From the NCBI RefSeq assembly GCF_039533965.1, contig NZ_BAAAUN010000001.1, positions 620,001 to 684,000 of the forward strand: 64,000 nt of DNA. Reading direction: 5' to 3'. The translations under genes and the position numbers were made by a program. Shown one piece after another: positions 12,554 to 22,054 of this stretch (the stretch's first letter is position 1; every line of letters starts with the position of its first letter). The notes below the pieces were generated by a model. The model saw only the letters and a program-made list of their open reading frames with translations. It was not told where the DNA came from and made no database searches. This DNA comes from Microbacterium luteolum. GTDB taxonomy: Bacteria; Actinomycetota; Actinomycetes; Actinomycetales; Microbacteriaceae.

Positions 12554-14626
12554 ATGCCCGAGTCCCGAGACTTCACCGCGCCCGGCGGTCCAGCCCTCGA
12601 CAACCTCGGCGTCCGTCTGCACGACGGCGTCGGGACCCTCCGTATCTGGTCGCAGAACGCGGCCTCCGTGGTGCTGGTCGTCTTCGACGCGACAGACCTC
12701 GACTGGGCGACGGACGAGGTACCGCTCGAGCGCCGCCCCGGCGGCATCTGGGAGGTCACCACTCCTCTCCTGCAGCCCGGCGTCCGCTACGCCGTCCGCG
12801 TCGGTGGTCCGCACGGTCCCGGCAACACCTTCAACCCGGAGAGCCTGCTGCTCGACCCGTACGCGCGCGGTCTCGCCCAGGGCGACGGCTACGAGGAATG
12901 GCGCTCGGTCGTCATCGTCGACGGCTTCGACTGGGGCGATTCGCAGAAGCCACGCGTGCCCCTCGACCGGACCGTGATCTACGAGGGCCACCTGAAGGGT
13001 CTCACCAAGCGCCACCCCGACGTGCCACCTGCCCTGCACGGCACGTATGCGGGACTCGCCCACCCCGCGATGATCGACTACCTCCACTCGCTCGGGATCA
13101 CCTCGGTGGAGCTCCTCCCCGTGCACGCCTTCGTCCCGGAGCCGCGCCTGCTGGAGCGCGGCCTCACCAACTACTGGGGCTACAACACCCTCAACTTCTT
13201 CACCCCCCACACCGCGTACGCCACCGAGGAGGCACGCAAGGAAGGCCCGGAGGCCGTACTGGCCGAGTTCAAGGGCATGGTGCGGTTGCTGCATGAGGCG
13301 GGGCTCGAGGTGATCCTCGACGTCGTCTACAACCACACCTCGGAGGAGGGCATCGGCGGGCCGCGTTCGAGCCTCCGCGGCATCGACAACGCCAGCTACT
13401 ACCGCCAGGACGACACCGGGGTGTACATCGACACCACCGGGTGCGGCAACACGCTGAACACCTCGACGGATGCCGGCGCTCGACTGATCCTCGACTCGCT
13501 CCGCTACTGGGCGCAGGAGATGCAGATCGACGGCTTCCGCTTCGATCTGGCCGCCGCGATCGCCCGCGACGGCGCACACACCTACACGCCGGAGCATCCG
13601 CTCCTGACCGCTATCGCGAACGACCCGATCCTCGCCGAGACGAAGCTGATCGCAGAGCCGTGGGACGTCGGTCTCGGCGGATGGCAGACCGGCAACTTCC
13701 CGGCGGGCTGGCACGAGTGGAACGATCGGTATCGCGACCGGGTCCGCAACTTCTGGCTCAGCGACATCGACTACGCCCGTCGGGCGTCGGCGCCGGTCGG
13801 CATCGGCGGCTTCGCGACCAGGCTCGCCGGCTCGTCGAACACGTTCAGCGAGGCCCGCGGCCCTCTGGCCAGTGTGAACTTCGTCACCGCTCACGACGGT
13901 TTCACCCTGCACGACCTCGTCTCGTACGACGTCAAGCACAACGAGGCCAACGGCGAGCAGAACCGCGACGGCGCCGATATGAACCGTGCGTTCAACCACG
14001 GTGTCGAGGGCCCGACCGACGACCCGACGATCCTCGCGGCCCGTCGTAAGGCGATGCGCAACCTCCTCGGCACGCTGCTGCTCTCGGCAGGAATCCCGAT
14101 GCTCACCGCAGGCGACGAGGTCGGCCGCACTCAGCGCGGAAACAACAACGCCTACGCCCAGGACTCCGCGATGACCTGGCTCGCCTGGGAGTTCGAACCG
14201 TGGCAGAAGGATCTCCGTGCGCACGTCGCCCGGCTGATCGGCCTGCGTGCCGAGAACCCCGCGCTCCGCCCCAGCAAGTACGCCCGGCTCGGCGAGCACA
14301 TCCCGAACGCCTCCGTCATGGACTGGTTCGACCAGAACGGCGAGACCATGGAGAGCGCGCAGTGGGCGGACCCCCGCAACCGCACCCTCCAGTACGTCGC
14401 GGCCTCCACACCGGACAAGGAGGCGGCGAACCGGATCCTGCTGATCGTCCACGGCACCGAGTCACCCATCGACGTGCGCCTCCCCGAGGAGATCGAGGAC
14501 GCGACGCGCTTCGTCTCGTTGTGGTCGAGCGCCGAAGAGCACCCATCGGATACGGCCGAGGTGTTCGCCCCGGGCGACGTCCTGCCCATTCCGGGCACCT
14601 CCATGCGCCTGTTCCGCGTGGAATGA
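12554..14626 (+). CDS. glgX: Glycogen debranching enzyme GlgX (isoamylase type, GH13_11)
   Basis: Hydrolyses alpha-1,6 branches of glycogen. The 690-residue product has an N-terminal CBM48 domain (about 15-130) and a GH13 barrel with DVVYNHT at 256-262, nucleophile Asp331 in GFRFD, acid/base Glu368 in AEPWD, and TAHDGF for the transition-state Asp. The start ATG 12554 is supported by the hexamer at 12542; the open frame extends thousands of bases further upstream, but only as the antisense of ligA, mnmA and the desulfurase gene. It lies 65 bases before glgE, together with glgB, so the three act on the same polymer. A maltooligosyl-type debranching specificity cannot be excluded. Confidence 0.94.
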   Translation: MPESRDFTAPGGPALDNLGVRLHDGVGTLRIWSQNAASVVLVVFDATDLDWATDEVPLERRPGGIWEVTTPLLQPGVRYAVRVGGPHGPGNTFNPESLLLDPYARGLAQGDGYEEWRSVVIVDGFDWGDSQKPRVPLDRTVIYEGHLKGLTKRHPDVPPALHGTYAGLAHPAMIDYLHSLGITSVELLPVHAFVPEPRLLERGLTNYWGYNTLNFFTPHTAYATEEARKEGPEAVLAEFKGMVRLLHEAGLEVILDVVYNHTSEEGIGGPRSSLRGIDNASYYRQDDTGVYIDTTGCGNTLNTSTDAGARLILDSLRYWAQEMQIDGFRFDLAAAIARDGAHTYTPEHPLLTAIANDPILAETKLIAEPWDVGLGGWQTGNFPAGWHEWNDRYRDRVRNFWLSDIDYARRASAPVGIGGFATRLAGSSNTFSEARGPLASVNFVTAHDGFTLHDLVSYDVKHNEANGEQNRDGADMNRAFNHGVEGPTDDPTILAARRKAMRNLLGTLLLSAGIPMLTAGDEVGRTQRGNNNAYAQDSAMTWLAWEFEPWQKDLRAHVARLIGLRAENPALRPSKYARLGEHIPNASVMDWFDQNGETMESAQWADPRNRTLQYVAASTPDKEAANRILLIVHGTESPIDVRLPEEIEDATRFVSLWSSAEEHPSDTAEVFAPGDVLPIPGTSMRLFRVE

Positions 14627-14679
14627 CATCGCTCTCCGACCCGCCCCGGTGATCGCTTCCCGCGACAACGTCCGGGCGG

Positions 14680-14685
14680 TACGTT
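14680..14685 (+). promoter_or_regulatory. Leaderless -10 hexamer for glgE-glgB
   Basis: TACGTT, six bases before GTG 14692. Confidence 0.55.
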
Positions 14686-14691
14686 GAGGGG

Positions 14692-16764
14692 GTGGCTGCA
14701 CGTGGTGGTACTCGGTCCTCGGCTCTCCGGAGCCCCTCTCAGATCCCGACGCGCCCCGGTGGTGACGTCACGATCGCGGAGGATACGCACACGCCCCGCC
14801 TCCCGCTCCTGAACGGCTCCCCCTCGGTCCCGGGCGGGTTCCCTGCGAAGGCGTTCGTCGGCGAGGTCGTCCCGTTCAGCGTCGTGTCCTTCCGCGAGGG
14901 CCACGACATCATCGGCGTGCACGTCCGGCTGACCTCGCCCGAAGGCGAGGAGAGCCTGCATCGACTGTCCCCGCGACTCGACGGCACCGACAGCTGGTCA
15001 ACCGAGATCGCGCTGGATCTCCAGGGCCGCTGGATCTATCGTTTCGAGGCCTTCTCGGACGACTTCGCGACCTGGGCTCACGCCGCCGAGCTGAAGGTCG
15101 CCGCCGGCGTCGACGTGCCGATCATGGCAGCTCTGGGCGCCCAGCTCCTCTCCAGGGCCGCAGGCGAGAAGGATCGTCCGGCCGCGCAGCGCAAGCGTCT
15201 GCTGGCCGAAGCGGCATCTCTGGCGGGTGGCGATGCAGCGACGACCATCGCCGTGTCGACGGATGCCGCACTCGCGCAGATCTTCGCGGATCGGCCGCTC
15301 GCGAGCCTCCGCTCCGCCTCGACGCCCCAGACCCTGCTCGTCGATCGCACGACGGCCGGCGTCGGCGCGTGGTACGAGTTCTTCCCCCGTTCCGAAGGCG
15401 CCAGGCGCCTCAAGGACGGGAGTGTGAAGACCGGTACGTTCCGCACGGCCGCGAAGAGGCTTCCTGGCGTCGCGCAGATGGGTTTCGACGTCCTCTACCT
15501 GGTCCCCATCCATCCGATCGGCACCACGAATCGCAAGGGGCGCAACAACACCCTGGTCGCCGAGGCGACCGACCCCGGCTCGCCCTATGCGATCGGTGCG
15601 GCGGAGGGCGGCCACGACGCCATCCACCCCGATCTGGGCACGGCGCAGGACTTCCGCGCCTTCGTGCGCGCCGCGCAGAAGGAGGGCCTCGAGGTCGCCC
15701 TCGACCTCGCGCTGCAGGCGTCACCGGACCATCCGTGGGTCGCTGAGCACCCGGAGTGGTTCACCACGCTCCCCGACGGGTCGATCGCGTACGCCGAGAA
15801 CCCGCCGAAGAAGTACCAGGACATCTATCCGCTGAACTTCGACAACGACCCGGCCGGCATCTACGCCGAGATGCTGCGCATCGTCCGGCACTGGGTCGCG
15901 CAGGGAGTGAAGATCTTCCGGGTGGACAACCCGCACACCAAGCCGCTGCAGTTCTGGGAATGGCTCATCGGGACCGTGAACGCCGAGGACCCCGACGTCA
16001 TCTTCCTGGCCGAGGCGTTCACGCGCCCGGCGGTCATGCGCGCGCTCGCCGCCGTCGGATTCCAGCAGAGCTACAGCTACTTCACCTGGCGGAACACCAA
16101 GGAGGAGCTCGAGGAGTTCCTCACCTCTGTGTCGCAGGAGACCAGCGACTACATGCGTCCGAACCTCTTCGTGAACACGCACGACATCCTCACGGAGTAC
16201 CTGCAGTTCGGCGGCAGAGCCGCCTACCGGATCCGCGCATGCATCGCGGCCACCGCGGCCCCGATCTACGGTGTGTACGCCGGATACGAGCTGTTCGAGA
16301 ACGTCGCCCGCCCGGGTTCCGAGGAGAACATCGACAACGAGAAGTACGAGTTCAAGGTGCGGGACTGGGCCGGCTCCGAGGCGCGCGGAGAGTCGCTCGC
16401 CCCGCTGCTGCGTCGACTCAACGAGATCCGAGCCGCGCACCCCGCGCTGCGCCAGCTCCGCAACTTCGCGACGCACTGGAGCGACGACGACTCCGTCCTC
16501 GTCTACAGCAAGCACCTGGATGCCGCGTTCACGGGCACCGGGCAGGCCGACACGATCATCGTCGTGGCCAACGTCGATCCGCATTCGGTACGCGAGACCA
16601 CGGTCCATCTCGACACGACGCGCTGGGGCGTCCCGCTCGGCGAGGACTTCGAGGTGGAGGACCTGCTCACGGGCGCGGTCTGGACTTGGAGCGACCACAA
16701 CTACGTGCGGCTCGACGCTTTCGCCGAACCGGTGCACATCCTGAAGGTGAGGGAGCGATCATGA
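14692..16764 (+). CDS. glgE: Alpha-1,4-glucan:maltose-1-phosphate maltosyltransferase GlgE
   Basis: Extends alpha-1,4-glucan from maltose-1-phosphate, the actinobacterial GlgE pathway. The 690-residue product is a GH13_3 protein. Nucleophile Asp412 is in FRVDNPHTKP and acid/base Glu441 in FLAEAFTR, with the spacing of 29 residues typical of GlgE. VNTHDILTEYL supplies the third acidic residue. The N-terminal 30 residues are low-complexity. Start is GTG 14692 with TACGTT six bases upstream. The stop overlaps the glgB ATG by four bases. No treS, pep2 or glgM lies in this window, so the source of maltose-1-phosphate is elsewhere. Confidence 0.95.
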   Translation: MAARGGTRSSALRSPSQIPTRPGGDVTIAEDTHTPRLPLLNGSPSVPGGFPAKAFVGEVVPFSVVSFREGHDIIGVHVRLTSPEGEESLHRLSPRLDGTDSWSTEIALDLQGRWIYRFEAFSDDFATWAHAAELKVAAGVDVPIMAALGAQLLSRAAGEKDRPAAQRKRLLAEAASLAGGDAATTIAVSTDAALAQIFADRPLASLRSASTPQTLLVDRTTAGVGAWYEFFPRSEGARRLKDGSVKTGTFRTAAKRLPGVAQMGFDVLYLVPIHPIGTTNRKGRNNTLVAEATDPGSPYAIGAAEGGHDAIHPDLGTAQDFRAFVRAAQKEGLEVALDLALQASPDHPWVAEHPEWFTTLPDGSIAYAENPPKKYQDIYPLNFDNDPAGIYAEMLRIVRHWVAQGVKIFRVDNPHTKPLQFWEWLIGTVNAEDPDVIFLAEAFTRPAVMRALAAVGFQQSYSYFTWRNTKEELEEFLTSVSQETSDYMRPNLFVNTHDILTEYLQFGGRAAYRIRACIAATAAPIYGVYAGYELFENVARPGSEENIDNEKYEFKVRDWAGSEARGESLAPLLRRLNEIRAAHPALRQLRNFATHWSDDDSVLVYSKHLDAAFTGTGQADTIIVVANVDPHSVRETTVHLDTTRWGVPLGEDFEVEDLLTGAVWTWSDHNYVRLDAFAEPVHILKVRERS

Positions 16765-18965
16765 GCTACGTGGAAGACGCCAGGACGTCCGCCGATTGGG
16801 AGGCCATCGCCTCTGCGGAGCACCATGATCCGCACTCGGTGCTCGGTGCGCATCCGATCAAGGACGCCGCCGATCACACCGTCACGGTCATCCGAGCCCG
16901 CCGCCCGCTCGCCTCGTCTGTCGAAGCGGTGTTCGCAGACGGGAGCCGCCTGGCTCTCGATCATGTGGCCCACGGCATCTGGGAGGCCCAGCACGCCGGC
17001 CCGCCGCTCTCCTATCGCCTCGCCACCGCATACGGCGACGACGAGGAGTCCGTCCAGGGCGATCCCTACCGCCACTCCCCCGCACTCGGCGACATCGACC
17101 TGCATCTGATCGCGGAAGGACGACACGAGCGCCTGTGGCAGGTCCTCGGCGCCCATCCCCGCACGCTCGACGGCGAGCAGGGGATCTCCTTCGCCGTCTG
17201 GGCCCCGAACGCCACCGCCGTCCGAGTGATCGGCGACCACAACGGCTGGAACGGCGAGACGCACGCGATGCGCTCGATGGGGGTCAGCGGTGTCTGGGAG
17301 CTGTTCATCCCGGATCTCGCCGAGGGCACGAAGTACAAGTACCAGATCCGCACCCGCGACGGAGCCTGGATCCTCAAGGCAGACCCGATGGCCCTCGCCG
17401 CGGAGGTTCCGCCGGACACGGCATCCGTCGTCACGTCGTCGTCCTACGTCTGGACCGACGGCGCCTGGATGACCCGTCGTGCGGCGACGCATGCGGTCGC
17501 GCAACCGCTCTCGATCTACGAGGTGCACCTCGGATCCTGGCGCAACGGTCTGGGCTACCGCGACATCGCGGAACCCCTGATCCAGCACGTCACGGATGCC
17601 GGATTCACGCACGTCGAGTTCATGCCGCTCGCCGAGCACCCCTTCGGAGGCTCGTGGGGCTACCAGGTCAGCGGCTACTACGCGCCGACGAGCCGGTTCG
17701 GCAGCCCCGACGACCTGCGACACCTGATCGACCGTCTGCACCAGGCCGGCATCGGCGTGATCATGGACTGGGTTCCCGGTCACTTCCCGAAAGACGCTTT
17801 CGCGCTCGCGCGGTTCGACGGGCAGCCCCTCTACGAGCACCCGGATCCGCGGCGCGGCGAGCACCAGGACTGGGGCACGCTCATCTTCGACTACGGGCGG
17901 CCGGAGGTGCGCGGCTTCCTCGTCGCCAATGCGCTCTACTGGTTCGAGGAGTTCCACGTCGACGGACTGCGTGTCGATGCGGTCGCCTCGATGCTCTACC
18001 TCGACTATTCGCGGAACGCCGGCGAGTGGGAGCCGAACATCCACGGCGGCCGCGAGAACCTCGAAGCCATCCGCTTCCTGCAGGAGGTCAACGCCACGGC
18101 CTACCGCCTGCACCCCGGCATCCTGATGATCGCCGAGGAGTCGACGAGCTTCCCCGGAGTCACCGCGCCGACCGACCACGCCGGTCTCGGTTTCGGCTTC
18201 AAGTGGAACATGGGCTGGATGAACGACTCGCTGCAGTACATCGAGCGCGACCCGATGTACCGCTCGCATCACGAGGGCGAGATGACGTTCTCGTTCGTCT
18301 ACGCCTTCGGCGAGAACTATCTGCTGCCGATCAGTCATGACGAGGTCGTGCACGGCAAGGGCAGTCTGCTGGCGAAGATGCCGGGCGACCACTGGCACAA
18401 GCTCGCCAACGTCCGCGCCTACCTCGCGTACATGTGGGGGCACCCGGGCAAGAAGCTGCTGTTCATGGGACAGGAGTTCGGGCAGATCGCCGAGTGGTCG
18501 GAGGGCCGAGAGCTCGACTGGTGGCTTCTGGACCAGCCCTCGCACGCGCAGCTGCAGAGCTTCGTCGGCGCCCTCAACCACACGTACCGGGCGCAGGCCC
18601 CCCTGTGGGAACGCGACAGCGACGGATCGTCGTTCTCACGGCTGGGTGCACCGGACTGGGAACCGACCGTGATCGCTTTCGAGCGCCGCGACGCGCACGG
18701 CGGCCGGCTGGTCGTCATCAGCAACTTCGCGGGAGTGGAGCGCACCGGCCACCGACTGGTCCTCCCGCGCGAGGGTGTCTGGCAGGAGATCCTCAACACG
18801 GATGCCGCGGACTACGGCGGCCGCGGTTCAGGCAACCTCGGCATGGTGATCGCTCGAGCCGAGGACGGTGGCGCGCCGATGGCCACCGTGACGCTGCCCG
18901 CGCTGTCGACGCTGTGGTTGCGGCATCAGCCCGACCCGCACGTGCCGACGATCTCGAACGGCTGA
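16761..18965 (+). CDS. glgB: 1,4-alpha-glucan branching enzyme GlgB
   Basis: Makes alpha-1,6 branches in the glucan made by GlgE. The 734-residue product has two N-terminal beta domains (an N1 module at about 15-105 and a CBM48 at about 115-215), then the GH13_9 barrel with nucleophile Asp406 in GLRVDAVASM, Glu459 in MIAEES and the SHDEVVHGKGS motif for the third acid. The ATG lies inside the glgE stop (ATGA), so synthesis and branching are translationally linked. The longer frame upstream is a shadow of glgE. Confidence 0.97.
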   Translation: MSYVEDARTSADWEAIASAEHHDPHSVLGAHPIKDAADHTVTVIRARRPLASSVEAVFADGSRLALDHVAHGIWEAQHAGPPLSYRLATAYGDDEESVQGDPYRHSPALGDIDLHLIAEGRHERLWQVLGAHPRTLDGEQGISFAVWAPNATAVRVIGDHNGWNGETHAMRSMGVSGVWELFIPDLAEGTKYKYQIRTRDGAWILKADPMALAAEVPPDTASVVTSSSYVWTDGAWMTRRAATHAVAQPLSIYEVHLGSWRNGLGYRDIAEPLIQHVTDAGFTHVEFMPLAEHPFGGSWGYQVSGYYAPTSRFGSPDDLRHLIDRLHQAGIGVIMDWVPGHFPKDAFALARFDGQPLYEHPDPRRGEHQDWGTLIFDYGRPEVRGFLVANALYWFEEFHVDGLRVDAVASMLYLDYSRNAGEWEPNIHGGRENLEAIRFLQEVNATAYRLHPGILMIAEESTSFPGVTAPTDHAGLGFGFKWNMGWMNDSLQYIERDPMYRSHHEGEMTFSFVYAFGENYLLPISHDEVVHGKGSLLAKMPGDHWHKLANVRAYLAYMWGHPGKKLLFMGQEFGQIAEWSEGRELDWWLLDQPSHAQLQSFVGALNHTYRAQAPLWERDSDGSSFSRLGAPDWEPTVIAFERRDAHGGRLVVISNFAGVERTGHRLVLPREGVWQEILNTDAADYGGRGSGNLGMVIARAEDGGAPMATVTLPALSTLWLRHQPDPHVPTISNG

Positions 18966-18973
18966 TCGGCCGA

Positions 18974-19897
18974 TCAGAAGAGCAGCGACGACAGGCGGTT
19001 GCGTGCCGTGATCACCCGCGGGTCGGCCGCGCCGAGCAGCCCGAACAGCTCGATGAGACGCTCGCGGACGGGCGTGCGCTCCTCGGAGGGCAGCTGGGCG
19101 AACAGGTCGAGCAGGCGACCGAACGCATCCTCGACATGGCCGCCGGCGAGATCGAGATCCGCGACCGCGAACTGCGCCTGGACATCGAGAGGCGCATCAG
19201 CGGCGGCAGCACGCGCAGCCTGCAGGTCGAGTCCCTGCACCCGGTCGAGCAGGCGGACCTGGCCCAGACCGGCCAGAGCATCCTCGTCGCGGGGGTTCTC
19301 CACGAGCGCCTGCTCATAGGCGCGGATGGCGGCGGCGTAGTCGCCGGTCTCGATCGCTGCGAACGCCTCGGCGTGCAGCGGCGGGAGCGGCGGCTCCTCG
19401 GCGGGCTCTGCGCTGTCGGCTTCCTCACCCAGCGACAGTGATCCCGTGACGCCGTTCTGGGCCGCGACCTGGAGCAGCTGCGCGAAGACGTCGCGCACCT
19501 GCTGCTCGGGCACCACGCCCGTGAACATCGGGACCGGCTGGCCCGCGATCAGGGCCACCACCATCGGGATCGACTGCGCCCGGAAGCTTTGAGCGAGCTG
19601 AGGGTTCGCGTCCACGTCCACCTTGGCGAGCAGCACCCGACCACCGAGCTCCCTGGTCACCTTCTCGATGATGGGGCTCAGCTGCTTGCACGGGCCGCAC
19701 CACTCGGCCCAGAGGTCCACGACCACGGGCACCGTGCGCGAGAGCTCGAGGATCTGGCCGAACGTCTCGTCGGTGGCGTCCACGACGACATCGACGACCG
19801 CGGGAGCCGGCGCGCCGGCCGGCGCGGGTGCCGGACGGTTGCGGAGGCTCGACAGGTCGACGGCGCCGCGCAGGGCGGCGGGAGAGATCTCACTCAT
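18974..19897 (-). CDS. Thioredoxin-fold protein with C-terminal tetratricopeptide region (CnoX/YbbN type)
   Basis: The 307-residue product has a thioredoxin domain at about 40-150 with an intact WCGPC site (Cys67, Cys70) and a TPR-like region at about 180-300 (AFAAIETGDYAAAIRAYEQAL, then further helical repeats). This layout matches YbbN/CnoX, a redox-linked holdase. YbbN of E. coli has SxxC, whereas the full CGPC here suggests real oxidoreductase activity. The start overlaps the stop of the upstream membrane protein by four bases, so the pair is co-translated. It converges on glgB with an eight-base gap. Confidence 0.88.
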   Translation of the reverse strand: MSEISPAALRGAVDLSSLRNRPAPAPAGAPAPAVVDVVVDATDETFGQILELSRTVPVVVDLWAEWCGPCKQLSPIIEKVTRELGGRVLLAKVDVDANPQLAQSFRAQSIPMVVALIAGQPVPMFTGVVPEQQVRDVFAQLLQVAAQNGVTGSLSLGEEADSAEPAEEPPLPPLHAEAFAAIETGDYAAAIRAYEQALVENPRDEDALAGLGQVRLLDRVQGLDLQAARAAAADAPLDVQAQFAVADLDLAGGHVEDAFGRLLDLFAQLPSEERTPVRERLIELFGLLGAADPRVITARNRLSSLLF

Positions 19898-21891
19898 TCG
19901 ATCACCTTCACGGACAGCAGGTCCTGGCGGACTGCCAGGAGCTTGATCTGCTCCGTCGATCCCTGCGCCGGAACCGAGAAGAACAGCTGGAACTCGTACG
20001 TCGTCTCGACGCCCTTGGCGGACTCCGTCACACCGGTCAGGGCCTTCGCCTGCGCGTTGTCGCCGAAGCGGATCACCGCGTCCGCCGATGTCGGCGTGAC
20101 ACTCTCGGTGTCGGTCAACGACACCGCGACGATCGCGCCGCTGTCGAGAGTCGTCATCGACACAGGCACCGAGGTGGCCGGTGCCATGTCGAACGCGGCC
20201 TGCGAGGTCGCGGACGCTCCGTTGTCGGCGAGCGTCTGCACGACCGCCTGACGGCTGTCGACGATGGACTTCGCCAGGTTCAGCGACAGGTCGTCGAAGA
20301 GGTCGTACGAGGCGCTCTTGTCACCGGAATCGACGACGTCGGCGAAGGCCGCGGAGACCTCTCCGGGTGCGACGCGCAGGAACGCTGAGTCCTGCGGGAC
20401 GAGCGACGTCCCGAGCCACGCGGCCGCCACGTCGGGGAAGACGGCGTCGGCCGACATCTCCGCCATATCGGTGACCTTGTAGTTCGACCACGGGTCAGCC
20501 TGGGTCATCGTCAGGATGACCGGCGGAACGGTGTCGTCGCTCGTTCCCTTGGAGAGCATGAGAACCGTGCGCGGCCAGCGGTCCGTCGCCTCGGGGAGCA
20601 CGACCTCGACCTCATCGGTCGGGATGACGGACGGGAGCGGGCCGTCCGTGATCTGCGTGCGCAGCGCGTACTCCGTGGTGCGCGCGGCGAGAGCCGGCCC
20701 GTCCAGACGCGTCGACGCCAGATCGACGTCGAGCGCCGTGTCTGCCTCCTCGAGCGTGCCGGAGATCGTCTGAAGGATCCGCGTGGCCTGAGCCTCGGTG
20801 ACGGCGGGCGGCTTCTGGTTCTCCGGCGCGATCACGGTCGGGGTCGGCGTCGGCGACGGCGCGCTCTCATCGAACTGCGGCCAGGAATCCGCGGAGCAGC
20901 CGGCGACGAGCAGAGCCGTCAGGCCGAGCGCCGGGAGCGCCAGCATGCGCCGCCTGCCGGCGGGGCGGGCGGCTCGCATCGCGTTCTTCGAATCCGGTTC
21001 CTTGCCCTCGTCCACGATCTCGGCGTCCTCGATCCTGGTCTCCTCGGTCGCGTCGGCCGGTGCGTGCGGCTCGGTCGACGCGATGGCCTCCCGTTCAGCC
21101 GGGGGCAGCGCTGCGACGTCGATCGGCTCCGTGACAGGCAACGGGCCAGGGCCCTTGCGACGGGGACCGCGTCCGCGTCGCTGATGGCGGATGCCGAGGA
21201 TGTAGAGGATCAGGCCGATCAGCAGCACGGCGCCGCCGGCTGCCATGAGGGGTCCCGCCCACGGCGTGCTGGTGTCGAGCGGCCAGGAGACCGCGATGTC
21301 GTCCGGGGCGTCCTTCGTGCCGTCGTAGGCGATCAGGACGCTCGTGCCATCCGGGAGCTGCATGTTGTCGGCGATGAGGGCGTTCTCGTCGCCGAATGAG
21401 TCCAGCCAGAGGTCGGACCCGGCCGGGTTTCGACCGGCGGGCTCTTCGCTCGTCGACTCGCCTCCATCCGTCTCCCCCTCGGGCGTGGGAGTCGCCTCGG
21501 GCGCGGGTGTCTCCTCAGGCGCCGGTGTCGCATCCGTCTCATCGGCTGCCGCTCCGGCCACCACGTGTTCGACGTCGAGCGTTCCGTCGTCCGCGACGGT
21601 CACGTGGTTGTAGTCCGAGTCGGCCAGCCACGCCTCCATGTCGGGCGTACGGCCGTAGCTGGCGAAGATCTCTCCCTCGCCCCGGACGAGGAGCGTCTGG
21701 GCGCCCGGGTGAGTTCGGAGCACCTCGCCGTCCATGAGCACGAACGGCGCCGGTTCCTCGACCTCCACCTGGGTCTGCTGCGACGGCGGCCCCAGGAAGA
21801 TGGTTCGCTGGGCGATCCCTGCCCCGATCAGAACCGCGGCCAGCACGAAGGCCACAACGGCCCATACGAAACGCACGAATAGTCTCCTCAC
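19894..21891 (-). CDS. Two-part membrane-anchored protein of unknown function with internal lipobox
   Basis: A 665-residue product that I do not recognise as a named family. The N-terminus is a signal-anchor (VRFVWAVVAFVLAAVLIGAG, about 6-25). An extracellular part and a Pro/Glu/Thr-rich linker (about 140-175) follow, then a second membrane helix (LMAAGGAVLLIGLILYILG, about 217-235), a cytoplasmic basic and acidic stretch, and a third hydrophobic segment that ends in the lipobox-like LLVAGC at Cys332. The C-terminal half is an acidic secreted-type domain. The frame is continuous, with no frameshift. An in-frame ATG at 20979 would give a textbook lipoprotein, so this may be two genes fused or one gene with an internal start. 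The start used is GTG 21891. The stop overlaps the thioredoxin-TPR gene by four bases. Confidence 0.8.
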   Translation of the reverse strand: MRRLFVRFVWAVVAFVLAAVLIGAGIAQRTIFLGPPSQQTQVEVEEPAPFVLMDGEVLRTHPGAQTLLVRGEGEIFASYGRTPDMEAWLADSDYNHVTVADDGTLDVEHVVAGAAADETDATPAPEETPAPEATPTPEGETDGGESTSEEPAGRNPAGSDLWLDSFGDENALIADNMQLPDGTSVLIAYDGTKDAPDDIAVSWPLDTSTPWAGPLMAAGGAVLLIGLILYILGIRHQRRGRGPRRKGPGPLPVTEPIDVAALPPAEREAIASTEPHAPADATEETRIEDAEIVDEGKEPDSKNAMRAARPAGRRRMLALPALGLTALLVAGCSADSWPQFDESAPSPTPTPTVIAPENQKPPAVTEAQATRILQTISGTLEEADTALDVDLASTRLDGPALAARTTEYALRTQITDGPLPSVIPTDEVEVVLPEATDRWPRTVLMLSKGTSDDTVPPVILTMTQADPWSNYKVTDMAEMSADAVFPDVAAAWLGTSLVPQDSAFLRVAPGEVSAAFADVVDSGDKSASYDLFDDLSLNLAKSIVDSRQAVVQTLADNGASATSQAAFDMAPATSVPVSMTTLDSGAIVAVSLTDTESVTPTSADAVIRFGDNAQAKALTGVTESAKGVETTYEFQLFFSVPAQGSTEQIKLLAVRQDLLSVKVIE

Positions 21892-22020
21892 GCACCCCGG
21901 ATATCCATCCGAGACGCAACACTCGACATTTCAGACTAGCGAAACCTCCTGTGTGTTGCCCACGAGCACCTCCGCTCGGCACCTGTCCGGCACGTCGCGC
22001 GGTTCACCGCGACGCGGCTC

Positions 22021-22026
22021 GATAAT
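22021..22026 (+). promoter_or_regulatory. -10 hexamer for the AI-2E family permease gene
   Basis: GATAAT, followed by a leader of about 20 bases with a GAGGAG Shine-Dalgarno before ATG 22055, so unlike many neighbours this gene is not leaderless. Confidence 0.45.
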
Positions 22027-22054
22027 CTGATTCCACACGTTCCGAGGAGCCGAG

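Noticed and set aside
14762..14764. Later GTG as glgE start, to skip the low-complexity N-terminus
   Set aside because: It is out of frame. GTG 14692 has the -10 hexamer at the standard spacing.
16701..18581. 626-codon minus-strand frame opposite glgB
   Set aside because: Antisense shadow; glgB has all GH13 motifs and the expected codon pattern.
20979..20997. A possible frameshift between the two halves of the 665-residue protein
   Set aside because: The frame is continuous from 21891 to 19894 with no stop or shift, so it is kept as one gene and the internal lipobox is reported as a finding.
20980..21000. TTCGAATCC, a T-arm-like sequence suggesting a tRNA
   Set aside because: It lies inside a coding region and no cloverleaf can be built around it. 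No tRNA was seen anywhere in the window.
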